This document shows positions 43,897 through 54,390 of a DNA stretch of 64,000 bases, piece after piece. The stretch is taken from assembly GCA_023957385.1 (NCBI GenBank), contig JAMLGZ010000001.1:2218923-2282922 (forward strand). The letters run 5' to 3'. The translations under genes were made by a program, and so were the position numbers. This DNA comes from Brumimicrobium sp. (lineage in GTDB: Bacteria > Bacteroidota > Bacteroidia > Flavobacteriales_D > Crocinitomicaceae). Numbering within the stretch: position 1 is the stretch's first letter; each line of letters begins with the position of its first letter. A model generated the notes under the pieces. It searched no databases, had not been told where the DNA came from, and worked only from the letters and a program-made list of their open reading frames with translations.

Positions 43897-45017
43897 TTCT
43901 TTTTGGTAGTTTTATTTGCTTTAAAATAGATGATAGGGGCAAAAAAAGCGTAGAAAAAATCCCAAAATAAGATACTTCCCATAAATGATTTTTGCTCTAA
44001 CCTTTTAAATGCCATTCCTAAAACAATCCATTTTACACTAATTAGTACACCTATTAAACCAATTGTAAACCAATTAAACCAGTTTAACACTAGCAAAGGA
44101 ACAAAAGAAAGAAATAACAAAATCACTGAAAGTGGATATATTCCTAACAATAGTTTTTTAATAAGTGGATAACGAGGAGCTGTTGTAAGGTGTCTGCCTT
44201 TTTGACTCATCCAGTTTTCCCATGTGATTTCAGGCTCTGAATAACAGAATGAATCAGGCGATAAGGAAATTGTATAGTTTTTATTTTTAACTACTTCTTG
44301 GATAAATAAATCGTCATCTCCTGAAGCAATGGTATAATGCATTTTAAACCCACCATTTGTCATAAACAAATCCTTGGTATATGCTAAATTCCTCCCAACT
44401 CCCATATATGGAATTCCTGCCTTCGCATAAGAAAGATAATTTAGCGCAATAAAAGTAGTGTCTATTCGTATCCATTTATTTAAAAAACCTTCCTTCTTTT
44501 CATAAGGCGCATATCCTAGCACAATCGATTTCTGTTCTGAATACTTAGCAGCCATTTCTCGAATCCAGGAAGAAGAAGTTGGTCTGCAATCAGCATCTGT
44601 AAATAAAAGGTTTTCATATTTAGCCCCTTTTACTCCAAGGGTGATAGGCAATTTCTTTCCATACATTAAATGCGTACTATCCTGAATGTCAATAATTCTT
44701 AAATTAGGATAACGTTTTTCAAAATCTTTGAGAATGTATAATGTACTATCCCTCGATTGATGGTTAATTACAATTACTTCAAATTCGGGGTAATTTTGCT
44801 CTAAAATAGCTGGAAGAAATTCTTGCAAATTCTCTTCTTCATTTTTTGCTGCAATAATCACACTAATAGGAGGTAAAGTTTCATTATTTTTTTCTTTATG
44901 AATTACAATTCTCAAATAGAAGAAAAGCAACCAAAATAATTGCACAAATACTAACAACCACACCACGTAGTTCCCTACACTTTGATTTAAATCTGAAAAA
45001 TCAGGAAAGATTTCCAT
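43887..45017 (-). CDS. Family 2 glycosyltransferase, membrane-bound
   Basis: A 376-residue protein from the ATG at 45017; the longer frame to 45059 would overlap the tgt promoter. One N-terminal helix (about 16-38), a GT-A domain with VIIAAKNEEENL, the DxD-like TDADCRP, and a QxxRW-like region around SQKGRHLTTA, then two or three C-terminal helices. Resembles processive or polyprenyl-linked sugar transferases with cytoplasmic catalytic domains. Donor and acceptor unknown. Confidence 0.88.
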   Translation of the reverse strand: MEIFPDFSDLNQSVGNYVVWLLVFVQLFWLLFFYLRIVIHKEKNNETLPPISVIIAAKNEEENLQEFLPAILEQNYPEFEVIVINHQSRDSTLYILKDFEKRYPNLRIIDIQDSTHLMYGKKLPITLGVKGAKYENLLFTDADCRPTSSSWIREMAAKYSEQKSIVLGYAPYEKKEGFLNKWIRIDTTFIALNYLSYAKAGIPYMGVGRNLAYTKDLFMTNGGFKMHYTIASGDDDLFIQEVVKNKNYTISLSPDSFCYSEPEITWENWMSQKGRHLTTAPRYPLIKKLLLGIYPLSVILLFLSFVPLLVLNWFNWFTIGLIGVLISVKWIVLGMAFKRLEQKSFMGSILFWDFFYAFFAPIIYFKANKTTKKKWK

Positions 45018-45060
45018 TCGTTTACTTTTATACAAAGATGGGAACTTGATTAAATACAAT

Positions 45061-45068
45061 TATCTTTG
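45061..45068 (+). promoter_or_regulatory. -7 promoter box of tgt
   Basis: TATCTTTG matches TAnnTTTG, 25 bases before the ATG at 45094; supports that start over the ATG at 45046. Confidence 0.5.
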
Positions 45069-45093
45069 TGCCTTTCATTTTTTCAACATATTT

Positions 45094-46224
45094 ATGCACT
45101 TTGAATTAATTCATCAAAATAAAGACACAAAAGCAAGAGCGGGAAAACTTGTAACAGATCACGGAGTGATTGAAACGCCAATCTTTATGCCAGTAGGAAC
45201 AGTGGGGTCTGTAAAAGGCGTTCATCAATTTGAAGTAGAGAACGAAATTAAAGCTCAAATAATTTTAGGTAACACCTACCATTTGTTTTTGCGCCCCAGA
45301 ACTGATATTTTAGAAGCAGCTGGAGGTTTACACCAATTTATAAACTGGAATAAGCCAATCTTAACAGATAGTGGTGGTTATCAAGTATATTCCATGTCTA
45401 GCAGTCGAAAAATCAACGAAGAAGGAGTGAAATTCCAATCCATTGTTGATGGTAGTTATCATTTTTTTACACCTGAAAGAGCCATTGACATTCAACGTTC
45501 TATTGGAGGCGATATTATCATGGCTTTTGATGAGTGTACTCCTTTCCCTTGTGACTATCAATACGCAAAAGATTCGATGAAAATGACACACCGTTGGTTA
45601 GATAGATGCGTGCAACGCATGAAAGAAACTGAACCTAAATATGGATATGAACAAACTCTTTTCCCTATCGTTCAAGGAAGTGTTTATAAAGATTTAAGAG
45701 AAGAATCTGCCAAGTATATAGCTGATACTGAAGCTATCGGAAATGCAATAGGAGGATTGTCTGTCGGTGAACCAGAAGAACAGATGTATGAATTTACCGA
45801 AATAGTGTGTGACATCCTTCCAAAAGAAAGACCTCGCTATCTAATGGGTGTAGGAACTCCAGTTAACTTATTAGAAGGAATCTCTCTTGGGATCGATATG
45901 TTTGATTGCGTGATGCCCACACGTAATGCGCGCCATGGCATGTTATTCACTTCCCAAGGTATCATTAATATCAAGAATAAAAAATGGGAAAAAGATTTCT
46001 CACCTTTAGATCCAAACGGAACTTCATTGGTTGATCAGTTTTATACTAAAGCCTATCTTCACCATTTGGTGAAAGCAAAAGAAAACTTAGCCATACAAAT
46101 CGCCTCGATACATAATCTAGCATTCTATTTAGCTTTAGTTAAAGAAGCTAGGGAAAGAATATTAAATGATACATTTGGTGAGTGGAAAAAACAAAAAGTG
46201 AAGATTTTAGCGGAAAGATTGTAA
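45094..46224 (+). CDS. tgt: tRNA-guanine transglycosylase (Tgt), zinc cysteines absent
   Basis: Exchanges guanine 34 for preQ1 in tRNAs with GUN anticodons, the key step of queuosine synthesis. The 376-residue TIM barrel starts at 45094, matching MHFELIHQNKDTKARAG. The catalytic and binding regions are present: DSGGYQVYS, ERAIDIQRSIGGDI, MAFDECTPFP, GGLSVGEPE and DMFDCVMPTRNARHG. The usual zinc motif CxCxxC is replaced: the stretch reads DPNGTSLVDQ where other Tgt proteins have DPxCxCxxC. The His of the site (AYLHHL or SIHNL) remains. Loss of the cysteines seems to be a trait of the Bacteroidota branch, from memory. Confidence 0.94.
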   Translation: MHFELIHQNKDTKARAGKLVTDHGVIETPIFMPVGTVGSVKGVHQFEVENEIKAQIILGNTYHLFLRPRTDILEAAGGLHQFINWNKPILTDSGGYQVYSMSSSRKINEEGVKFQSIVDGSYHFFTPERAIDIQRSIGGDIIMAFDECTPFPCDYQYAKDSMKMTHRWLDRCVQRMKETEPKYGYEQTLFPIVQGSVYKDLREESAKYIADTEAIGNAIGGLSVGEPEEQMYEFTEIVCDILPKERPRYLMGVGTPVNLLEGISLGIDMFDCVMPTRNARHGMLFTSQGIINIKNKKWEKDFSPLDPNGTSLVDQFYTKAYLHHLVKAKENLAIQIASIHNLAFYLALVKEARERILNDTFGEWKKQKVKILAERL

Positions 46225-46273
46225 ATTTGGATATTAGATTTCTATATGCTATTGAAATGATTATGTAAAATAG

Positions 46274-47362
46274 ATGCTCAAGATTTTAGATCGGTATATT
46301 ATTAAAAAGTATTTAGTTACATTCTTCTTTATGTTGGGTGTAATTATGTTATTAGCTATGGTCTTTGATTTAGCAGAACGACTTACTGAATTTCTAGAGA
46401 AAGGCGCCTCAATCAAAGCGATAATTTTTGAATACTACCTCAATTTTGTCATTTATTTTGGAAATTTATTTTCTCCTCTTATTGTATTTGTTTCCGTAAT
46501 CTGGTTTACTGCCAAATTAGCTCAGAACACCGAAATAATCCCCATGTTAAATAGTGGACGCCCTTTCAGAAGAATCTTGCGCCCCTACATGATTGGTGCT
46601 ACCATTCTCATGTTAATTTCTCTCTTACTCAATCACTACGTATTACCCATTTCCAATAGAGCAAGATTGGCTTTCGAAGAAGATTATTATAGAAATATCC
46701 GAACTGTTAATGATTATTTTGCTGAGTATCCTGGGCATCAAATTGTTTATTTTGATTCCTATCGATCTGACATGAACAGAGCGTTAGGCTTTATTATTGA
46801 GCAACGTGATGAAAAGGATAATTTAATATCTATTTTAAAAGCAAGTGAAGCTATCAATACAGACAGCACAAATTCATGGAAATTAATCGGTTATCACATC
46901 CGATACATAGGGAATCCAAATGACAAACTAGTTTATCCTGAAATCTCTGGGCAAGAATTAGATACTGTATTTCCCTTTAAACTCAATGACATGGCTCAAC
47001 GTGAATCTGTAGCTATGACGATGGGATATAAAGAACTTAAAGAATTTATTCGAAAAGAGAAACTAAAAGGATCTGCAGAAATCCCCTTCTATGAGATAGA
47101 ACTTTATCAACGTACTTCCTTTCCTTTTGCCACGTATGTACTTACATTAATTGGCATGGCTGTCTCTTCCAAAAAGTCCAGAGGAGGAATAGGGGCAAAT
47201 ATTGCCGTAGGGCTATTCTTGGCTTTTACCTTTATTTTTGCAATGAAAGTGTTTACTGTTGCCGCAGAGAATGTTGGATTCCCTGCTTTCATTGCCGTCT
47301 GGATTCCTAATATCATTTTTGGCATACTCGGACTTTTCTTATATCGCTTGGCTCCAAAATAG
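46274..47362 (+). CDS. LptF/LptG family LPS-export permease
   Basis: A 362-residue inner-membrane protein of the YjgP/YjgQ family. It begins LKILDRYIIKKYLVTFF, has three helices, a periplasmic beta domain of about 170 residues (DYFAEYPGHQIVYFDSYRSD), and three C-terminal helices (YVLTLIGMAVSSKKSRGG). With LptB it forms the ABC transporter that lifts lipopolysaccharide to the periplasmic bridge. The second permease and LptB are not in the window, so F versus G is not decided. Confidence 0.92.
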   Translation: MLKILDRYIIKKYLVTFFFMLGVIMLLAMVFDLAERLTEFLEKGASIKAIIFEYYLNFVIYFGNLFSPLIVFVSVIWFTAKLAQNTEIIPMLNSGRPFRRILRPYMIGATILMLISLLLNHYVLPISNRARLAFEEDYYRNIRTVNDYFAEYPGHQIVYFDSYRSDMNRALGFIIEQRDEKDNLISILKASEAINTDSTNSWKLIGYHIRYIGNPNDKLVYPEISGQELDTVFPFKLNDMAQRESVAMTMGYKELKEFIRKEKLKGSAEIPFYEIELYQRTSFPFATYVLTLIGMAVSSKKSRGGIGANIAVGLFLAFTFIFAMKVFTVAAENVGFPAFIAVWIPNIIFGILGLFLYRLAPK

Positions 47363-47412
47363 TGTTTGTAACCTTTTCTTCACTCATCTCTCTAATTGTG
47401 AAAACAATTAAT

Positions 47413-48021
47413 ATGAAAACAACATTTACACTTCTGATTTTGCTTATTTCACTAACTTCAACTGGAATAAATGCACAATATAAATATGAAACCAATTATG
47501 ATTTTCTTGTGAAGAAACAACAAATTGGAAAAAGCGGTATGATTGCATATACCTCTTGGTCTAGTGTTAATATGGCAGGAGGAATAGCCGCTTGGGCACT
47601 AGGCAAGGGAGAAGTTAAATATTTTGGTCAGATGAACGTGCTATGGAGCGCTATCAACATAGGAATAGCTATTCCTGGATTATTAGGTTCTTACAAAGCA
47701 GTAGATGCAAATGTTCCAACTGGAAAAATGATAAAGATGCAATATTCAAGTGAACAAACATTTCTTATCAACGGAGGACTTGACTTTTTATATGTTGGAA
47801 CTGGGGCTTTTTTACGTGGAATAGCTAGTAAATATCCGAAACATCAAGATATGCTAAATGGTTATGGAGATTCATTTTTAATTAATGGAGCTTTTCTACT
47901 TTTCTTTGATTTTATTCAATATTTTCGCCATAGTCATCAACGAAAAAATGCCGATAATTTATTTTTAGATAAAATATCCTTAAGCGATACAGGAATAGGC
48001 TTAAAATACAGTTTCAACTAA
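47413..48021 (+). CDS. Exported membrane protein of unknown function
   Basis: A 202-residue protein; the ATG at 47413 gives a signal peptide (MKTTFTLLILLISLTSTGINAQ), while the longer frame from 47362 would overlap the permease stop. Four further hydrophobic segments (AYTSWSSVNMAGGIAAWALG, MNVLWSAINIGIAIPGLLGSY, FLINGGLDFLYVGTGAFL, FLINGAFLLFFDFIQYF). The pattern is of a small Bacteroidota-specific membrane family I cannot name for certain. Starts 51 bp after the LPS permease on the same strand. Confidence 0.7.
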   Translation: MKTTFTLLILLISLTSTGINAQYKYETNYDFLVKKQQIGKSGMIAYTSWSSVNMAGGIAAWALGKGEVKYFGQMNVLWSAINIGIAIPGLLGSYKAVDANVPTGKMIKMQYSSEQTFLINGGLDFLYVGTGAFLRGIASKYPKHQDMLNGYGDSFLINGAFLLFFDFIQYFRHSHQRKNADNLFLDKISLSDTGIGLKYSFN

Positions 48022-48027
48022 AGAGTT

Positions 48028-49959
48028 CTATATTTTCTTACCAACAAACTGAATAATCAAATAAAGCATAAGTATTCCTATAGTTAAAGTAATCCAGACA
48101 GGGACACCTAAGGCAACAGGGATAATTCCTATAAATAAAGATATTAATCCAACGGTAATAGCATAAGGCATCTGTGTTTTTACATGCTGAATATGATTAC
48201 AAGAACTAGCCATACTACTCAAAATAGTCGTGTCTGAGATAGGAGAACAATGGTCGCCCAACACCGAACCTGCTAAAACAGAAGCAATAGTTATATGTAA
48301 AATCATCATTTCTGAATAATTTGGATCATTCAATGCTACTGTATAAGACAATGGAATCACCAAAGGATACATCAGAGCCATAGTACTCCACGAAGAACCT
48401 GTCGAGAAAGAAATAAATCCAGATAGAATAAAAGTCAATGCTGGAATCACCCACGTATGCGAAAAATCAGCATCGAAGAAGGTTTGTAAATATTGAGCTG
48501 TAGAAAGTGCCTCAGTTGTACCTGCTAAAGACCATGCTAAAATTAAAATAATCATAGTAGATAGCATAGAATTAAATCCAACAACTACCGTTTCCATTGT
48601 GTCCTTTAGAGTCATTATTCGTGGAATCACAGTAAGTAAAATAGCTACACCTAAACCTGTTAAAGAAGCCCATAGCAAAGCTACAAATGAATTAGAATTA
48701 CCTATAACCAATCCTAATTTGGTGAAAAAACTAGCGTACGAACCATCAGCCATCGTAATAGCGCTCCATGTTCCTTTACTAACATCCACCCCATTTGCAA
48801 GCATTTCTGTGTGCATAGATGACATTCCAGTATATAGCAAACCTACTAAAGTTCCAAATACAATGATAGCAATAGGAATAATTGCATTATATGATTTTGG
48901 TTTAACAGAATCTGCTGGCTCTAATTTTTGTAACTCAGAGCTTGATATAGTTTCTTCATTAATCCCTTCCTCTTTAGCTTTTACCTCAGCTTTATACATA
49001 GAGCCATAATCTCGCTGTCTATATATTAAAATAAACATAAATACAAGAGTAAATATTGAATAGAAAGCATATGGTAATGAGTTCATAAAAATACTATATG
49101 CACTTTCTACGAATTTAACTCCCTTAGCAGCTTCTATTTCTTTTACTCCATCAGAAATATACGTTAGCTCAGCTCCAATCCATGTAGTAATAAAGGCAGT
49201 AGCAGCCACAGGAGCAGCTGTAGAATCTACGATATAGGCTAATTTTTCACGTGATATTTTTAGTTTATCTGTAATAGGTCTCATCGTATTACCGACAACT
49301 AATGTGTTTGCATAATCGTCAAAGAATATGGCAATACCTAAGATATAAGCAGTCATCGATCCTGATCGGCGAGTTTTAGCAAACTTAGCCAAGTGACTCA
49401 CCACTCCTCTCATACCACCATTTTTAGATATAACAGCTACAATAGAGCCAATGAGCATAGAGAATAAAATAACTGCTAAATGTTCTTCATTAAAAAGCGC
49501 ATTCAAAATATAAGTATCCAACACAGATAGAAAAGCTGTAAAAAAGCCCGATGCTCCATCTGCATATACACCGATAATTGCAGCACCAACGAAAATACCT
49601 ATAAATAATGAGGATATAACTTCTTTAAAAATGAGTGCCAACGCAATTGCAATTAAAGGAGGCAAAACAGATAACCATCCAGGTATTAAAAGTGGATAAT
49701 TATAGGAAGTAGAACTATCTTTAAACTGAATCTTATCGTCTTTTAGCGTTATAGTTCCTTTATAGAAACCATCTCTTTCTATTAACGGTATTATTTCATT
49801 ATTTAAGGTAATAACCTCCAATGTATCTTCCGTATAAACCCGAATATCTGTTGGGACATTTTTTAATACAACCTGTGGGAACTCAACTTGTGTAGCATAG
49901 ACTGGACTATTAAAAACAAGCACCATTACAGTGATTAGTAGTAAAAAGTAATTTTTCAT
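48028..49959 (-). CDS. NhaC-family Na+/H+ antiporter with N-terminal periplasmic domain
   Basis: A 643-residue protein from the ATG at 49959 (a GTG two codons upstream is also possible). Unlike short NhaC (about 450-500 residues), it has a signal peptide (MKNYFLLLITVMVLVFNSPVYA) and about 70 residues of beta-like sequence before the transporter begins near LLIPGWLSVLPPLIAIALALIF. The transporter part shows GIAIFFDDYANTLVVGNTMRPI, DSTAAPVAATAFITTW and SSWSTMALMYPLVIPL, then GDHCSPISDTT, all NhaC hallmarks. Substrate sodium is inferred; some NhaC relatives exchange malate or lysine. Confidence 0.9.
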   Translation of the reverse strand: MKNYFLLLITVMVLVFNSPVYATQVEFPQVVLKNVPTDIRVYTEDTLEVITLNNEIIPLIERDGFYKGTITLKDDKIQFKDSSTSYNYPLLIPGWLSVLPPLIAIALALIFKEVISSLFIGIFVGAAIIGVYADGASGFFTAFLSVLDTYILNALFNEEHLAVILFSMLIGSIVAVISKNGGMRGVVSHLAKFAKTRRSGSMTAYILGIAIFFDDYANTLVVGNTMRPITDKLKISREKLAYIVDSTAAPVAATAFITTWIGAELTYISDGVKEIEAAKGVKFVESAYSIFMNSLPYAFYSIFTLVFMFILIYRQRDYGSMYKAEVKAKEEGINEETISSSELQKLEPADSVKPKSYNAIIPIAIIVFGTLVGLLYTGMSSMHTEMLANGVDVSKGTWSAITMADGSYASFFTKLGLVIGNSNSFVALLWASLTGLGVAILLTVIPRIMTLKDTMETVVVGFNSMLSTMIILILAWSLAGTTEALSTAQYLQTFFDADFSHTWVIPALTFILSGFISFSTGSSWSTMALMYPLVIPLSYTVALNDPNYSEMMILHITIASVLAGSVLGDHCSPISDTTILSSMASSCNHIQHVKTQMPYAITVGLISLFIGIIPVALGVPVWITLTIGILMLYLIIQFVGKKI

Positions 49960-50058
49960 TGACACTAATTTCAGGTTTCGAATATAAGAATTATCACAAT
50001 TTAACAGATTTTATCAATAGAAAATATTTGTAATAAGCACATAAGAATTTAATTTTTG

Positions 50059-50066
50059 TATTTTTG
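50059..50066 (+). promoter_or_regulatory. -7 promoter box of guaB
   Basis: TATTTTTG matches TAnnTTTG, 29 bases before the guaB ATG. Confidence 0.5.
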
Positions 50067-50089
50067 CACGAATTTATTCATTAAAATAA

Positions 50090-51568
<1,479 letters not shown>

Positions 51569-51584
51569 CATTATCAAATCAATT

Positions 51585-53540
51585 ATGTATTTTAAATTAT
51601 TATTTTTTATTGCAGCTGGATTTATCTCCTTCCATGCGTTTACTCAAAAAGTAAAAGAACCTATTGTAATGACTATCGACGGAAATTCAATCACTAAAGA
51701 AGAATTTCTTCGAGTTTATCTTAAAAATAACGAGCACCCTAAATACGACCAAGCTTCTTTGGATGAATATATGGAGTTATTTAAAAACTTTAAACTAAAA
51801 GTAGCAGAGGCTGAAGCTTTAGGTTACGATACTCTACCTGCATTAGTTAAAGAATTAAAAGGGTACGATGAGCAGCTAGCAAAACCATACTTAATTGATT
51901 CTTCTAAAACTAATGATTTGGTCAAAGAAGCATACAACCGTATGAAATATGAAATCCGCGCTTCACATATTTTAATAAAAGTAGCTCCAAACGCATCTCC
52001 TGCCGATACATTAAAGGCATATAACAAGGCGATAGAATTAAGAAATAAAATTTTAAAAGGAGAAAATTTTGGAGATGTTGCAGCTCGCTTTTCTGAAGAT
52101 CCTTCTGCAAAGGATAACAAAGGAGATTTAGGATTCTTTACAGTTTTTCAAATGGTATATCCTTTTGAATCTGCAGCTTACAGTCTAAAACAAGGAGAAA
52201 TTTCTATGCCTATACGTTCTAGTTATGGATATCACTTAATACAATCAACTGACAAAAGAGATGCTAGAGGAACTATAACTGCCGCTCATATTATGATTGC
52301 TTTTACTAAGAATCCAGAAAGATCTGAAATAGAGCAGGCAAAAGCAAAAATCGACGAAGTCTATCAAAAACTTAAAGAAGGAGAACCTTTTGAGAAACTA
52401 GCTAGATTATACTCAGATGATCAGGGAAGTAAAAATAGTGGCGGACAATTGCCAGCATTTGGAACAGGTACTACCCAACGTATGATTGGAGTATTTGAAG
52501 ACGCTGCTTTCGCCCTTAAAAATGACGGAGATTATTCAGAACCTTTCCAAACAGATTTCGGCTTTCACATTGTAAAACGTATAGAATATAAACCTTTAGA
52601 TAGCTTTGAAAATTTACAAGCAGATATCTTACAAAAAGTAAAAAAAGGTGACCGTGGAAAATTGTCTGAAGAAGCATTCATTTCAAACCTAAAAAAAGCA
52701 AATAAGTTTAAAGACAATAGCAAAAAGAACTTAACTTGGTTCTATAACAACATTGACAGTACCATATTTACAAAAGGATGGAATGCTCCTACCCTATCAA
52801 AAAACAGCTGGTTATTCCAATACAATAAAAAGAAATATGATATGCAATCATTCTTAGATTATTTAGCAAATGGAACATACCGCAATAAAATGCCTATCCA
52901 CTCCTTTGTAGATTACTATTATGAACAATGGCAATCTCAACAAATCATGAATGATGAAAAGGATAAATTAGTTGAAAAATATCCAAGTTACAAAGCTTTA
53001 TTACAAGAATATCATGATGGTGTACTATTATATGAAATAATGAAAGACAAAGTTTGGGATAAAGCCATTAAGGACACCACAGGCTTGCAAGAGTTTTATA
53101 ACAAAAATATCAGTAAATACCAATGGCCACAACGTGTGAAAGCTATTATTTATTCGTCTGATAAAAAAAGTATGGTTGAAGAAGCTAATAAACTAAGTGC
53201 TATAGATACTCTGACTATGAGCGATATCAAGAATCAAATCAACACCGATTCACAGTTAAATATTGCTGCAGAAGAAGGGAAGTATATCCAAAACAACAAT
53301 AGTATTCTCTCTTCTGTAACATTAAAAGAAGGTGCTAATGAGATTTTCCAATCAGGGGATAAATACTACTTTATTATGGTAGAGGAAATTATACCCGCGG
53401 GACCAAAACAATTGAATGAAGCAAAAGGTGAAATTATTCAAGATTATCAAAAATATTTGGAAGATTCTTGGTTAAAAGAACTAAATCAAAAACATAGTGT
53501 TACAATTAATAAAGATGTTCTTTACAGTATAGGTGAATAA
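51585..53540 (+). CDS. Periplasmic peptidyl-prolyl isomerase with two parvulin domains
   Basis: A 651-residue protein starting at the ATG of MYFKLLFFIAAGFISFHAFTQ, a clean signal peptide; the longer frame from 51507 overlaps guaB. A SurA-N-like helical domain comes first. Parvulin 1 follows (EIRASHILIKVAP ... RSSYGYHLIQ, about 120-225), then parvulin 2 (TAAHIMIAFTK ... DFGFHIVKRIE, about 230-345). A long C-terminal domain closes it. Such proteins chaperone outer-membrane and secreted proteins. First of three overlapping genes. Confidence 0.92.
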   Translation: MYFKLLFFIAAGFISFHAFTQKVKEPIVMTIDGNSITKEEFLRVYLKNNEHPKYDQASLDEYMELFKNFKLKVAEAEALGYDTLPALVKELKGYDEQLAKPYLIDSSKTNDLVKEAYNRMKYEIRASHILIKVAPNASPADTLKAYNKAIELRNKILKGENFGDVAARFSEDPSAKDNKGDLGFFTVFQMVYPFESAAYSLKQGEISMPIRSSYGYHLIQSTDKRDARGTITAAHIMIAFTKNPERSEIEQAKAKIDEVYQKLKEGEPFEKLARLYSDDQGSKNSGGQLPAFGTGTTQRMIGVFEDAAFALKNDGDYSEPFQTDFGFHIVKRIEYKPLDSFENLQADILQKVKKGDRGKLSEEAFISNLKKANKFKDNSKKNLTWFYNNIDSTIFTKGWNAPTLSKNSWLFQYNKKKYDMQSFLDYLANGTYRNKMPIHSFVDYYYEQWQSQQIMNDEKDKLVEKYPSYKALLQEYHDGVLLYEIMKDKVWDKAIKDTTGLQEFYNKNISKYQWPQRVKAIIYSSDKKSMVEEANKLSAIDTLTMSDIKNQINTDSQLNIAAEEGKYIQNNNSILSSVTLKEGANEIFQSGDKYYFIMVEEIIPAGPKQLNEAKGEIIQDYQKYLEDSWLKELNQKHSVTINKDVLYSIGE

Positions 53541-54390
53541 TCTTTTACCATATCGATCTTTAAAGGTTGCTTTTTTAGGCAGCCTTTTTCTGTTTTTTAC
53601 TTCTTGTACAAACGGAAATGATTATCCTATCTGCAAAATTGGTAATTCAGTTCTAACCATATCAGAATTAAATAAACGTATAGAACTTTATTACCCTAAT
53701 CTAGAAGAAAATGAAGCTCAAAAATTGGCAATTGAGCAATGGGCAAATCAACAGCGAATTTTACTCGAGATGGAGGATAATATGCCTAAAGAACTCATGG
53801 AACAGAAAGTGAAATTAGATGAAGACCTTTTACAATTGAATCTATACACGCTTGAAAACAAATATATTAGCGAAAATCTAGATACTGTTATCTCAGAAAA
53901 GGCCATTCAAAACTATTATGATCAGCACCGAGACAATTACAAAAGAGAAAGCTATATAGTTCGTGCTCTTTACATGAAAATTCCAGATACCATCGCTAAA
54001 ATCATTAATGCTGATAAATATTACCTTTTAAAAGATAGCAAAGACTTTAATGAAATTAATAAAATTGGTAATTTATATGCTACCAGTTTTTACCTTGAGC
54101 AAAACAGATGGATTTATTTTGAAGATTTGATGCGAGAAATCCCTATCTCAACTAGCCAAAAAGAAGATCTTATCCGCAATCAACGTCATGCCATCTTTTT
54201 TGAAAATGGAGAAACTCACTATGTAAATATTTTGGATTATAAAACAAAGAGTATTACTTCACCGTTACAAGTTGAGCGTGCAAAGATTAAACAACATATT
54301 TTAACAATACGTTCCAATCAATTACGAGAAGAAGCTAAAGTAATAATATTAAATAATGTCAGAAAAAAGTATCCTATTGATTTTTATTAG
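53533..54390 (+). CDS. SurA-like lipoprotein without clear parvulin domain
   Basis: A 285-residue protein with lipoprotein signal ending LFFTSC, then an N-terminal SurA/PpiC-like chaperone helical region (CKIGNSVLTISELNKRIELYYP, ENEAQKLAIEQWANQQRILLEMED). The place where a parvulin domain would lie is degenerate: the usual HILI and YGYHLI motifs are absent. It may be a chaperone-only member. GTG start at 53533 overlaps the preceding stop codon by 8 bases; the end overlaps the next start by 35 bases, so the trio is tightly coupled. Confidence 0.78.
   Translation: MNNLLPYRSLKVAFLGSLFLFFTSCTNGNDYPICKIGNSVLTISELNKRIELYYPNLEENEAQKLAIEQWANQQRILLEMEDNMPKELMEQKVKLDEDLLQLNLYTLENKYISENLDTVISEKAIQNYYDQHRDNYKRESYIVRALYMKIPDTIAKIINADKYYLLKDSKDFNEINKIGNLYATSFYLEQNRWIYFEDLMREIPISTSQKEDLIRNQRHAIFFENGETHYVNILDYKTKSITSPLQVERAKIKQHILTIRSNQLREEAKVIILNNVRKKYPIDFY

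Noticed and set aside
48599..49009. 136-codon plus-strand frame across the NhaC gene
   Set aside because: Antisense shadow of a conserved transporter; no domain seen.
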